Of a stretch of 64,000 nt of DNA, positions 1-8,511 are shown in pieces; the first letter of the stretch is position 1; each line of letters begins with the position of its first letter. This stretch comes from Thermogemmatispora carboxidivorans (GTDB lineage Bacteria; Chloroflexota; Ktedonobacteria; Ktedonobacterales; Ktedonobacteraceae). The stretch spans positions 4,092,001 to 4,156,000 of the forward strand of contig NZ_JNIM01000001.1 in assembly GCF_000702505.1 (NCBI RefSeq). Reading direction: 5' to 3'. The translations under genes and the position numbers were made by a program. Below the pieces are notes generated by a model. It did no database searches. It saw only the letters and a list, made by a program, of their open reading frames with translations, and was not told the DNA's origin.

Positions 1-3000
1 CAGTATCCTCGTGCGGATCGACTCCCCTGCCACAGCTTGCGCCACAAAGAGGCGCCAGAGCCATGCTGTATTCTTTCAGTATCCTCTAGCGGATCGACTC
101 CCCTGCCACGTACATCCTTCCCTAGGACTCACGAGTAGTACTTTTCTTTCAGTATCCTCTAGCGGATCGACTCCCCTGCCACGGCAGGTTCCTGGTGAGT
201 TCAAGTCGAGTATTGACCTTTCAGTATCCTCTAGCGGATCGACTCCCCTGCCACGCAATTGCCGAAACAACGCGTCACTTCAACGGTATTGCTTTCAGTA
301 TCCTCTAGCGGATCGACTCCCCTGCCACTCATCAAGAGTCAGATCTGCGGCGAGAGGAAGAGACACTTTCAGTATCCTCTAGCGGATCGACTCCCCTGCC
401 ACCCTTCCGAATCTTCCCGGATCTCCATCGGTCTCTCCCTTTCAGTATCCTCTAGCGGATCGACTCCCCTGCCACCCTTCCGAATCTTCCCGGATCTCCA
501 TCGGTCTCTCCCTTTCAGTATCCTCTAGCGGATCGACTCCCCTGCCACTATCGCCGGCATGCGCGGTATCCATCTCAAATTGAAGCTTTCAGTATCCTCT
601 AGCGGATCGACTCCCCTGCCACGATTCGTGCAGTGCGATCGTCTCAAGCGGACCCAGCCCTTTCAGTATCCTCTAGCGGATCGACTCCCCTGCCACCTAC
701 AGCGTGTTCACGAGACCTGTGCTCAGCAGATCTTTCAGTATCCTCTAGCGGATCGACTCCCCTGCCACAGCTCGCGCGTGCGATTGAAAGTAGCGCCCCA
801 AAAAACTTTCAGTATCCTCTAGCGGATCGACTCCCCTGCCACCTGGTCGCAAGAGCACACGGCAGCTCAGCAATTCAAACTTTCAGTATCCTCTAGCGGA
901 TCGACTCCCCTGCCACTTACACCCGGCATACGTTCAGGTCGGCGCTGACACCTTTCAGTATCCTCTAGCGGATCGACTCCCCTGCCACCGTCATCGACAT
1001 GCTCTAGCAGTCGATACACACTATCTTTCAGTATCCTCTAGCGGATCGACTCCCCTGCCACTTTGGAGCCGTTGATTTTTTGTCGATAGCCTCGACTCTT
1101 TCAGTATCCTCTAGCGGATCGACTCCCCTGCCACTGGTTAGAGCGTGCTTTTGGTGGCAATGCGCTCGGCCCTTTCAGTATCCTCTAGCGGATCGACTCC
1201 CCTGCCACCATGACCGCCGCCCGCATTATCATTGCCGCCAATGCCTTTCAGTATCCTCTAGCGGATCGACTCCCCTGCCACTGGGCAGATCGTCAAGGAA
1301 CGCAAGGCTATTCAAAGCCCTTTCAGTATCCTCTAGCGGATCGACTCCCCTGCCACTCGCGTGTCTGTTCTTTCTCCTCTTTCCCCTCTGGTTCTTTCAG
1401 TATCCTCTAGCGGATCGACTCCCCTGCCACGCTCAGCATATCAATTCGGACGGGTCTATAGACCGCCTTTCAGTATCCTCTAGCGGATCGACTCCCCTGC
1501 CACGGTTTTGCCAGCGCTCAAAACGAGGGGCAAAACGCTCTTTCAGTATCCTCTAGCGGATCGACTCCCCTGCCACTCTCGCCTGGCGTACCATGAGTGG
1601 CCCCCTCTTTGACCCTTTCAGTATCCTCTAGCGGATCGACTCCCCTGCCACTCAAGAACGGCTCTCGCGCGAGATCACCGTGATTTCTGATGCCTTTCAG
1701 TATCCTCTAGCGGATCGACTCCCCTGCCACCTTTCTACGCGCTTGATCAGACTCAAGCGCACATTTCTGCTTTCAGTATCCTCTAGCGGATCGACTCCCC
1801 TGCCACCAGCGGCATCCGGTCATACCGCCCCAAAGCGCTGACACTTTCAGTATCCTCTAGCGGATCGACTCCCCTGCCACTTTGTTGTTTGCCCGGTGAG
1901 CAGCTCAGCCGCGTCCCTTTCAGTATCCTCTAGCGGATCGACTCCCCTGCCACTTGCTACAGTCCCTGCTGCTTGATCAGCTCTCTCTCGATCCTTTCAG
2001 TATCCTCTAGCGGATCGACTCCCCTGCCACGGGGCCACTTCTGCCACCGGCGCCGATATCCCCCTGCGATCTTTCAGTATCCTCTAGCGGATCGACTCCC
2101 CTGCCACGCAGCCTCCCAACGCACGCGCGGCCATCCGCGCGGCATCTTTCAGTATCCTCTAGCGGATCGACTCCCCTGCCACATGCTACGTTATCTTGTC
2201 CCTTCGCACCCCCTGAGACTTTCAGTATCCTCTAGCGGATCGACTCCCCTGCCACCACCGAAAAACTCCGTCTCATCGGCAAGACGTCATCCCTTTCAGT
2301 ATCCTCTAGCGGATCGACTCCCCTGCCACGAAGGGGGTGGACATAAAGTACTTTACATATGAAGGCTTTCAGTATCCTCTAGCGGATCGACTCCCCTGCC
2401 ACCAGCGGCATCCGGTCATACCGCCCCAAAGCGCTGACACTTTCAGTATCCTCTAGCGGATCGACTCCCCTGCCACGGCTCCGGCGCCTGAATGAGCCGT
2501 ACCTGCCGCTCTCTTTCAGTATCCTCTAGCGGATCGACTCCCCTGCCACGATTATGCTTCTGCGGGGTACGGCGATACTCATCAACTTTCAGTATCCTCT
2601 AGCGGATCGACTCCCCTGCCACTCACCTGACCTGTCAGGTAACGAATGCTGTACGCCGCTTTCAGTATCCTCTAGCGGATCGACTCCCCTGCCACTCTTG
2701 TTTGCCATGCCCTGTCTTGTCGTTGTCTGACTTTCAGTATCCTCTAGCGGATCGACTCCCCTGCCACCGGTGATACCAGTGCCTCCACGTACGACAATAT
2801 GAAAGCTTTCAGTATCCTCTAGCGGATCGACTCCCCTGCCACTATGTCCTCCCGATAGATTTCCGCTTGAGGATCACGTACTTTCAGTATCCTCTAGCGG
2901 ATCGACTCCCCTGCCACGTCCTAAGCAGCAAGCCCACAGCTGAGCTGCTCGTCGCTTTCAGTATCCTCTAGCGGATCGACTCCCCTGCCACGAGCGACCC

Positions 3001-3064
3001 AAAGAAGTCCTGCCAGGTTGAGTCGTACTTTCAGTATCCTCTAGCGGATCGACTCCCCTGCCAC
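1..3064 (-). CRISPR. CRISPR array, 42 repeats (first one partial)
   Basis: A 37-bp repeat, beginning CTTTCAGTATCC and ending ACTCCCCTGCCAC on the plus strand, recurs every 72-79 bp. Full copies start at 73, 146, 218, 292, 366 and so on up to 3028, and are identical by eye. The window opens inside a repeat (1-33) that carries two substitutions (GT for TA at 11-12). There are 41 spacers of about 35-42 bp. Two spacers occur twice: 403-438 equals 476-511, and 1807-1843 equals 2403-2439. Read on the minus strand the repeat ends in ACTGAAAG, like the usual 8-nt crRNA 5' handle, and the degenerate copy lies at the low-coordinate end. Both suggest minus-strand transcription with the leader at 3065 upward. 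No cas gene is in the window, so the subtype cannot be assigned. Open frames across the array are repeat translations, not genes. Confidence 0.98.
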
Positions 3065-3189
3065 CGCAGCCGGCGGAGGAGCATCGGGGATACTTCTCAC
3101 CTATTCTATAACGAACGAGGCCCCATTTTTGGCATCTGAGAGCCTCGTTTTTCCCTCCTCCAGCCGTCAAGAATCTATCGTATCACGAC

Positions 3190-3240
3190 CTTTCTCGAAA
3201 CTCGTTTTTTGCAAGCCGCAAGGGGCGAGTTTCGAGAAAG
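3190..3240. repeat. Perfect 15-bp inverted repeat
   Basis: CTTTCTCGAAACTCG at 3190-3204 is the exact reverse complement of 3226-3240. The 21-nt loop holds a smaller TTGC/GCAA stem and a run of six T. Role unknown. Confidence 0.85.
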
Positions 3241-3290
3241 CATCATCATACTTTCAATCACAAAAAGAGCAGAAGATGCGCGATCACAGG

Positions 3291-3319
3291 GAAATGCGGT
3301 CAGAATCTGACCGCATTTC
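3291..3319. repeat. 29-bp palindrome
   Basis: The 14-bp arms (left arm GAAATGCGGTCAGA) are exact reverse complements round the single base 3305. This is too tight for a normal RNA terminator loop and looks more like a protein-binding or cruciform site. It lies outside any gene. Confidence 0.85.
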
Positions 3320-3424
3320 GGGAGTGCTCTCGGAGAGTTTCGAATCAGCCCCTCAAAAGGGCCTTTCCACGTCCCCCCTGATCTCTTCCCCTTCCCCCAC
3401 CCCACTCCCCCAGCCACAACGAAG

Positions 3425-3470
3425 GCGGGGACAGCAGAGAGCCAGGCCATCCGCTCTCATCTGTCCCCGC
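3425..3470 (-). terminator. Long imperfect hairpin, possible operon end
   Basis: Arms 3425-3442 and 3453-3470 pair over 18 positions with two mismatches; the outer ten bases (GCGGGGACAG / CTGTCCCCGC) are perfect. It lies about 110 bp after the stop of the minus-strand PTS operon. No T-tract follows on that strand, so intrinsic termination is uncertain. Confidence 0.35.
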
Positions 3471-3577
3471 TCAGCTAGTTCGGTCCGATCCAATCCAGTC
3501 CAGCCATCAACGGCAAACAGCATCAGAGGTGCATCCACCGTATCCCCCTTGACTTGACACCGGGCCTCTCGCCTCAG

Positions 3578-4894
3578 CTACAGCGGCGGCTCCCCATCGT
3601 AAATCAGCGCATCCTGCATCCGCCGCGCCTGCACTATAAAGGAATGGGCATCCAGCTCCACATCATCGTACGTCAACGTCTGACCACGCGCCACCGGACG
3701 GCGCACCCGCGCCCGCGCCGTCAACCCCAACGGCAGCATCTGCTGCGCCCGCGCCACCTCAACCCGCTCAATATTGCCATAGAGAGACGTTCCCCCCAAC
3801 CCCTCCAACACCTCACCCGCCTGCAGGTCGCGCTTCGCCACCGCCGTCGTCTCCGCCACCGGTGGCCCCGCTGGCGCCAGCGTCGCCTGTCGATACAACA
3901 CCGCCTGAGCAATCGAACGCGGCGTCTCCAGATTAGCCAGATGATACGGACGATAGAGCGCCCAGTATGGCCCCTCGCCCAGGCGCAAATAGCGCAAATC
4001 CTCAATCACCTTCGGCTGCTGAGTCGTAATCACCAGAAAGACCCCCGGCGCCACGCTTCCCAGCGCATAATCAACCACCCCCCGCCGTCCCAGAATTCCC
4101 CCATCCTCGCGCGGACAAAAAACCTGCGCCAGCGTCTCCGGCGTCGCCTGCGGCCCATGCATCCCACTCACATCCGGCACCAACCCCGTCGCATTGGCCA
4201 CCGCCGTCATCTCCACCATCGTCTTCGTCCCATCGACAAACGAGGTCAGCATATGCGGACTCATATGCCGGCTCCGCGCCTGCTCAGCCAACTGCTCCGG
4301 CGTCGCACTGCGATCCAGCGGATTATTTTTCCCCTTACCAGCCGCCACAATCTCAAAGCCGAGCGAGCGAGCAAAATCGTACAACTCCAAAATCGCCCCT
4401 GGCTCATCGCCTGCCGAAGTCGTATAGACCACGCCTGCCGCATCGGCCATACGCTTCAGCAAATAGCCGATCGTAGCATCGGTCTCCACATTGAGCATAA
4501 CGATATGGCGACGCGCCAGAATCGTCCGATAGGCGACGAGCGCCCCCACAGCAGGCACCCCTGTCGCCTCCACCACAGCATCCAGCGAGGCAATATCAGG
4601 GACCAACGTCGCCCGCGCCGTCACCACCCGCTTGCCAGCCCGCACCGCCGCATCGGCCTCGCGGCTGCTGGCCCCTGGCGGCAAAAGCAGCACCTCCTCC
4701 TCACTGTAGCCACAGGCGCGGAAGGCAGCCACAGCTCGCTCCGTCTCAATATCGGCAGCCGCCACAACCTCCATGCCCTGCATCTGACTCACCTGGGCAA
4801 TCAGACCCGCCCCCATCTGACCAACCCCCACCAGCCCCACACGGATCGGACGCCCCTCGCGCTCACGCGCCTCAAGTTCCGCAACCAGATTCAT
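3578..4894 (-). CDS. NAD(P)-binding homoserine-dehydrogenase-like oxidoreductase with C-terminal SAF-type domain
   Basis: A protein of 438 residues. A Rossmann fold near the N-terminus (VGLVGVGQMGAG, with an Asp 25-30 residues later) is followed by a homoserine-dehydrogenase-like catalytic region. The C-terminal 90 residues (AVAKRDLQAGEVLEGLGG onward) resemble SAF domains. Proteins of this build occur with sugar and polyol catabolic genes and probably oxidise a sugar acid or polyol derivative; the substrate is not evident. It is the last gene of the glucitol-PTS operon. I chose the ATG at 4894 because it overlaps the IIA stop in an ATGA arrangement; the longer frame would need a TTG start at 4906. 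It stands in the position where E. coli has sorbitol-6-phosphate dehydrogenase but is not that SDR protein. Confidence 0.7.
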   Translation of the reverse strand: MNLVAELEAREREGRPIRVGLVGVGQMGAGLIAQVSQMQGMEVVAAADIETERAVAAFRACGYSEEEVLLLPPGASSREADAAVRAGKRVVTARATLVPDIASLDAVVEATGVPAVGALVAYRTILARRHIVMLNVETDATIGYLLKRMADAAGVVYTTSAGDEPGAILELYDFARSLGFEIVAAGKGKNNPLDRSATPEQLAEQARSRHMSPHMLTSFVDGTKTMVEMTAVANATGLVPDVSGMHGPQATPETLAQVFCPREDGGILGRRGVVDYALGSVAPGVFLVITTQQPKVIEDLRYLRLGEGPYWALYRPYHLANLETPRSIAQAVLYRQATLAPAGPPVAETTAVAKRDLQAGEVLEGLGGTSLYGNIERVEVARAQQMLPLGLTARARVRRPVARGQTLTYDDVELDAHSFIVQARRMQDALIYDGEPPL

Positions 4895-5409
4895 AGCTCG
4901 TGGCAATCCTCCAGTCTGAGCAATTCCAGAATGGTTCCCACCGGGGGCAGATGGAGCAGAGCCGGCGCCACCGAGATCGTCCCAGGCAGTGCCGCCTCCG
5001 CTGCGCCATCGAAATGCACCACCAGATGACCCAGCTCGGCCAGATTGGCACTGGCCACCTCGCCAACCGCCGTCACCCGGTACGCGAGCACCCGGCCCAC
5101 CTCCCCGCCTTCACCAGACGGCTCCCGGAAACAGAGCCAGTCGCCCACCTCGATCACCCCCTGCAAAGCCGCCCCCGTATGGACAAGCGAGACCTCACGC
5201 AACTCCGCCGGCGCCTGCGGACCAAAGAAAATCAAGATGCCATGCGGCAGGAACTCCGGCACCTGCGGCCCAATCTCCTCAATCATCGCCCGATACTTGA
5301 GCAAAACCCGCCTCCCCGCACCCAGCTCCATTCCCTCCCCTGCAATCCCCGACCCCTCGGCGCCCGCCATTCCCGCCCCCGGAAAGTGGTTGAAACGCAG
5401 CAGAGACAT
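4891..5409 (-). CDS. srlB: PTS glucitol/sorbitol-specific IIA component
   Basis: Phosphotransfer protein that would pass phosphate from HPr to the IIB domain during polyol uptake. Residues about 36-172 match the glucitol IIA family throughout: the IGPQVPEFLPHGILIFFG segment, the LVHTG motif with the probable phospho-acceptor His77, and the AVGEVASANLAELGHLVVHFDG block. At 172 residues it is about 50 longer than E. coli SrlB, mostly a Gly/Ala-rich N-terminal tail. Start at 5409 is preceded by a GGAGGAGA ribosome site; an upstream in-frame start at 5439 lacks one. It overlaps the following oxidoreductase by four bases, indicating coupling. Confidence 0.88.
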   Translation of the reverse strand: MSLLRFNHFPGAGMAGAEGSGIAGEGMELGAGRRVLLKYRAMIEEIGPQVPEFLPHGILIFFGPQAPAELREVSLVHTGAALQGVIEVGDWLCFREPSGEGGEVGRVLAYRVTAVGEVASANLAELGHLVVHFDGAAEAALPGTISVAPALLHLPPVGTILELLRLEDCHEL

Positions 5410-5584
5410 GACCGTCTCTCCTCCTCCCTCCTTGAGCAAGCGATCACAACAGCCGCCTGCCCTCTAGACAACTCAGCGCCCGCCTGACCCCGCCCACCCC
5501 GGCGCTGACTGACTCCACCCCGCCAGCAGCCCAAAGAGCACCAGTCAGCGCCAACGGGAGCGAGACCCAACCAGCCACCCGCCA

Positions 5585-5962
5585 TCAAGACTCCTCAAGC
5601 AGCGTCACATCCTCAGGGCGCACCCCCGACACAAAGAGCTGCTCCGTGATGAACTTCATCAGCGGCCCCGAGGGCGAACTGGGCTTCACATCGATGGTCA
5701 GAATCTTCTTCATCGGATAAACCCCGATGCGCGCCGTCCCGCCGCAGTCAATCACCACACAGGCAATCTGCTTCTCAGGGGCCGACGAACGAAAGCCATC
5801 GAAGGCCCGCCCGCCGCTCAGCTCGGCAATGCGCTGCGCCACCGGATGAATACCCCCACCAGTGACACAATAGATCAGGTCCTTTCCTGGCTCGGGCTTG
5901 ACAACCAGCGGCCCACCCCAGCCACCGCGTCCTCGCGCAATCTTCACAGCACGATAAGGCAT
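5585..5962 (-). CDS. srlE: PTS glucitol/sorbitol-specific IIB domain protein (N-terminal half of SrlE)
   Basis: A 125-residue cytoplasmic IIB protein. It corresponds to the N-terminal part of E. coli SrlE: a GGWGGPL motif near residue 13, a GIHPVAQRIAEL segment, then VIDCGGTARIGVYP, whose Cys73 is the expected phosphorylated cysteine. In E. coli this domain is fused ahead of a membrane domain; here it is a stand-alone gene, and the membrane half is encoded upstream at 6125-6670. The start has an AAGGAG ribosome site. It is followed by a 175-bp gap before srlB. Confidence 0.85.
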   Translation of the reverse strand: MPYRAVKIARGRGGWGGPLVVKPEPGKDLIYCVTGGGIHPVAQRIAELSGGRAFDGFRSSAPEKQIACVVIDCGGTARIGVYPMKKILTIDVKPSSPSGPLMKFITEQLFVSGVRPEDVTLLEES

Positions 5963-6124
5963 CGTCGCACACTCCTTTCTCTCTCCTCAAACAATCAGGC
6001 TCAGACCAGGCAAGCAACAGGCCAACCAAGCTCGGGGAACCACCGCCGTCACCCCCCGGCCTGAGCCACAGCACCACCTTCCCCCCTTCTACCCCTCCCC
6101 ACCCACTGACTCACTCAATCAGCC

Positions 6125-6670
6125 CTAATGGCCGGCATACATCCCAAAGCTGGCCAGATAGGCAATGACCACCGCCAGCGGCCCCGTGATCAGGCGCGAC
6201 ATCAAAACCGCTGGCACTCCAATCTCAGTCGTCTCCGGCTCGGCCTCACCGAGCGCCAGCCCGACCGGGATAAAGTCACAACCGACCTGGGGATTAATGG
6301 CAAAGAGAGCCGGCAGCGCATACTGCGCCGGAATATGCCCCAGGCCAATCTCTACGCCCAGCAGCGTCCCCACAACCTGGGCGATCACCGCCCCAGGACC
6401 CAGCAACGGCGACAGAATCGGAATGGCACAGATCACCGACATCAGCAACAGCCCGAAAATATTCGAGGCCAGTGGCGACAGGGTATGAGCAATAATGTTG
6501 CCAATCCCCGTGTAGAGAATGATGCCGATGACCATACTAATGAAGGCCATGAACGGCAGAATATTGCGAATCACCTGGTCAATGGTGTCACGACCAGCCT
6601 GATACAGGATGCCGACCACATTGCCAACGGCCCGCCCAATGGCCTCCAGACCACGCGCCACAACTTGCAT
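6125..6670 (-). CDS. srlE: PTS glucitol/sorbitol membrane component (C-terminal half of SrlE)
   Basis: A 181-residue membrane protein equivalent to the C-terminal part of E. coli SrlE. Recognisable blocks are FQ/YQAGRDTIDxVxxxILPFMAF near the start, SPLLGPGAVIAQVxGxLxGVxIGLG, and ALPALFAINPQVGCDFIPVGLALGEAEP. About four hydrophobic segments are visible. It starts two bases after the srlA stop with an AGGAGG site, so the two subunits are surely co-translated. Having it as a separate gene upstream of the IIB gene is a reversed domain order relative to the fused enterobacterial protein. Confidence 0.85.
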   Translation of the reverse strand: MQVVARGLEAIGRAVGNVVGILYQAGRDTIDQVIRNILPFMAFISMVIGIILYTGIGNIIAHTLSPLASNIFGLLLMSVICAIPILSPLLGPGAVIAQVVGTLLGVEIGLGHIPAQYALPALFAINPQVGCDFIPVGLALGEAEPETTEIGVPAVLMSRLITGPLAVVIAYLASFGMYAGH

Positions 6671-6672
6671 GA

Positions 6673-7293
6673 CTACGCCTCCTCTCCGCTAGCGAAGGCC
6701 GCCCCACCCGTCTCCACAGCAGGGGCCGCCTCGGCTGCCGACGTTGACTCCTCACCCTGGCTCTGGCCCTCGGGCACCGAGCGCCGCGCCCACATGATGG
6801 CCGTGATGCGCTCCGTCACCAGCCCGCGAATAAAGATCACCAGCAGGCCAACCAGGAAATAGCGAATCGCCAGATCCCCTAGCCCCAACCCAAGCTTGGT
6901 AATGCCCGCCGCAATCCCAGCCCAGACAAAGATCTCACCCGGATTGGCATGGGGAAAGAGACCAAGAATGGGATGGACAAAAGACACCGCCGCATCATAG
7001 AAAGCCGGCTTCTGCTTCTCCGGCAGGAAACGCCCCATCGTGTAGGCCATCGGGTTGGTCAGGAAGAAGACGGCCAAAAAGGGCAGAACCAGATAGCGCA
7101 GCAGCACATTGCGACTGCTGATCATGGCCACCTTATCGATCCGTTCGGGGCCAATGAGGCGCACCAGAGCATTGACGGCTGTCATCAGCACGATCAACAG
7201 GGGGATGATACCCGTAACCAGACCGACAAAGGTCGTGCCCCCCTTTTGGAACATGCCGATGAAACCCTCGGCAATACGGGCTGCGATCTCCAC
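6673..7293 (-). CDS. srlA: PTS glucitol/sorbitol-specific IIC component
   Basis: Membrane permease subunit, 206 residues. Family blocks are visible in order: AEGFIGMFQKGGxxFxGLVTGIIPLLI, NALVRLIGPERIDK, VFFLTNPMAYTMGRFLPEKQKP, GLFPHANPGEIFVWAGIAAGI. The C-terminus beyond about residue 185 is an Ala/Glu-rich tail not seen in E. coli SrlA. The longest frame begins with TTG at 7311, but a GGAGGTGA ribosome site lies inside that extension seven bases before an in-frame GTG at 7293, which I take as the start. First membrane subunit of the operon after gutM. Confidence 0.87.
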   Translation of the reverse strand: MEIAARIAEGFIGMFQKGGTTFVGLVTGIIPLLIVLMTAVNALVRLIGPERIDKVAMISSRNVLLRYLVLPFLAVFFLTNPMAYTMGRFLPEKQKPAFYDAAVSFVHPILGLFPHANPGEIFVWAGIAAGITKLGLGLGDLAIRYFLVGLLVIFIRGLVTERITAIMWARRSVPEGQSQGEESTSAAEAAPAVETGGAAFASGEEA

Positions 7294-7453
7294 AGAGTCA
7301 CCTCCAGACAAAAGGACATCGTGACAATCTTTTGTCCTCTCAGACTCCTACCCAGGCCAACAGGCCACAGCCAGCGCCTGATAGCAGCCGGCGAGGACTA
7401 CTCAGCAGCGAGAAGAGCTGAGCAAGTGAGCCGAGTGAGTGATTACCCTCCTT

Positions 7454-7903
7454 TCAGGCCAACGGCTGCAGCGACGTCCGCGGCGGGAGCACGCTCCCCC
7501 CACTAGCCACCTCCGCCGTCTGACGCTCGAAGGTCTCTTGAAGCGTGCCGGCAGCGGCCCTGACCGCCTCAACCAGACGCGGCTTCAGCCCAAGGGCCCC
7601 GAGCTTCTCGAAGACAAGAAGCTCGTCAAGTGGGCACCCCTCAACCTGGGGCAGGGGACGGAGCCGCGCAAAGACCGTGAAGCCACTGAGCTGCCGGGCA
7701 GCGAGAATAGTACGCCGCTTGGGATGGGCCACAAGCACCACATAGGTGCGCCCGCGGTAACGCCCCCCAGCCATCGCAGTGGCGCAAGGCCCAAGCCGGC
7801 GCAGACGACTCACGTCGCGATAGAAGCGCCGCGCCTGCCAGTAGGCCAGAGCCAGCTGCAGGCACCAGGCCACCAGGGCAGCGAGGGCAACTTGCTCGAT
7901 CAT
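7454..7903 (-). CDS. gutM: GutM-family glucitol operon activator-like protein
   Basis: A 149-residue protein resembling GutM. The N-terminus is a single hydrophobic segment (VALAALVAWCLQLALAYWQARRF), followed by a basic GGRYRGRTYVVLV block and a GFTVFARLRPLP motif, both typical of the family. In E. coli GutM is an activator of the glucitol operon; here it is the first gene of the PTS operon, 160 bp before srlA. The TM segment suggests a membrane-anchored protein. The ATG has AGGAGG five bases upstream. Confidence 0.75.
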   Translation of the reverse strand: MIEQVALAALVAWCLQLALAYWQARRFYRDVSRLRRLGPCATAMAGGRYRGRTYVVLVAHPKRRTILAARQLSGFTVFARLRPLPQVEGCPLDELLVFEKLGALGLKPRLVEAVRAAAGTLQETFERQTAEVASGGSVLPPRTSLQPLA

Positions 7904-7973
7904 ACGAACCTCCTGATGTCATACTCTAACGCGGCGAGCATATGGCCGTCTGGAGCTGCAATGAGCTTCGCCC

Positions 7974-8279
7974 CTACAGACAGACCTCGGCTAGCTCGCG
8001 GGAAAGCTCGATCGGTTTGTTGACCACGCGCCGAGGTAAGCTGGAGACGAAGAGCAGTGGATCGGCCTGCGCCTCATGCTTTAAGCGACGCGCGAGGGCG
8101 GTAGCACGCCAGGGGAGATCACGACAATATTGGCGGAGTAAGACAGCCGCTGGCTTTTCAACGGCGTGGGCGCAACGATGGCAGACGATCCTCTTGATGT
8201 AGAGCGAGGCATAAAAGACCGTGTGCACCGTCGGACGACCGCAGTAGAGGCAGTCCAGTTCAGTCTGGCAGGCTATCAT
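7974..8279 (-). CDS. Small zinc-ribbon-like protein (bh-protein-like)
   Basis: A 101-residue protein with two CxxC pairs, CLYC near residue 10 and CHRC near residue 33, suggesting a zinc ribbon. The C-terminal SSLPRRVVNKPIELSRELAEV resembles the end of short zinc-ribbon proteins annotated as bh protein in some Firmicutes; that match is from memory. Function unknown. It sits between gutM and the IspD-like gene on the same strand, but the 70-bp and 230-bp gaps leave operon membership open. Confidence 0.55.
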   Translation of the reverse strand: MIACQTELDCLYCGRPTVHTVFYASLYIKRIVCHRCAHAVEKPAAVLLRQYCRDLPWRATALARRLKHEAQADPLLFVSSLPRRVVNKPIELSRELAEVCL

Positions 8280-8511
8280 AGCGAGCGACGCCCCCTCTTT
8301 CCTCGACGATCGATCAGCGATGGAGACGAACAGGACAGCTCTGGCTGAAGCGCTTGCTCAAAGCGCTCTCGCTAGCCCAGCCCGCCCGGCCAGGGCCTGC
8401 CCTCCATCACGCATTGCCAGCAAGGCGAAGTGTCACTAACGTCGTTAGACAGAGCTACTTCTTCTCATCAGAAATAAATAGGTAAGCCACCTGACCCGGC
8501 CTCCAACCCGG

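Larger units (their letters stand above)
3065..3577. other. Non-coding region next to array: probable leader with four inverted repeats
   Basis: No convincing gene is present. On the minus strand a TATAGA-like -10 lies about 40 bp before the first repeat, with only a weak -35, so a leader promoter is possible but unproven. Four stem structures follow: 3114-3149 (8-bp arms, T-run on the plus side), 3190-3240 (perfect 15-bp arms), 3291-3319 (14-bp arms round a single base) and 3425-3470 (18-bp arms with two mismatches). The last may end the minus-strand PTS operon that stops at 3578, though no T-run follows it. Confidence 0.6.

Noticed and set aside
11..2362. Long open frames across the array encoding repeated SVSSSGSTPLP or FQYPLADRLPCH peptides
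   Set aside because: They are translations of the 37-bp CRISPR repeat in different frames, with spacer-derived residues in between, and no ribosome sites.
3114..3152. Plus-strand terminator next to the array
   Set aside because: An 8-bp stem with a 20-base loop and short T-run is weak, and no plus-strand transcript is expected here; kept only as one of four inverted repeats.
3554..5029. 491-residue Arg/His-rich plus-strand open frame
   Set aside because: It lies antisense to the oxidoreductase and IIA genes, whose motifs are clear; its composition is the usual shadow of high-GC codons.
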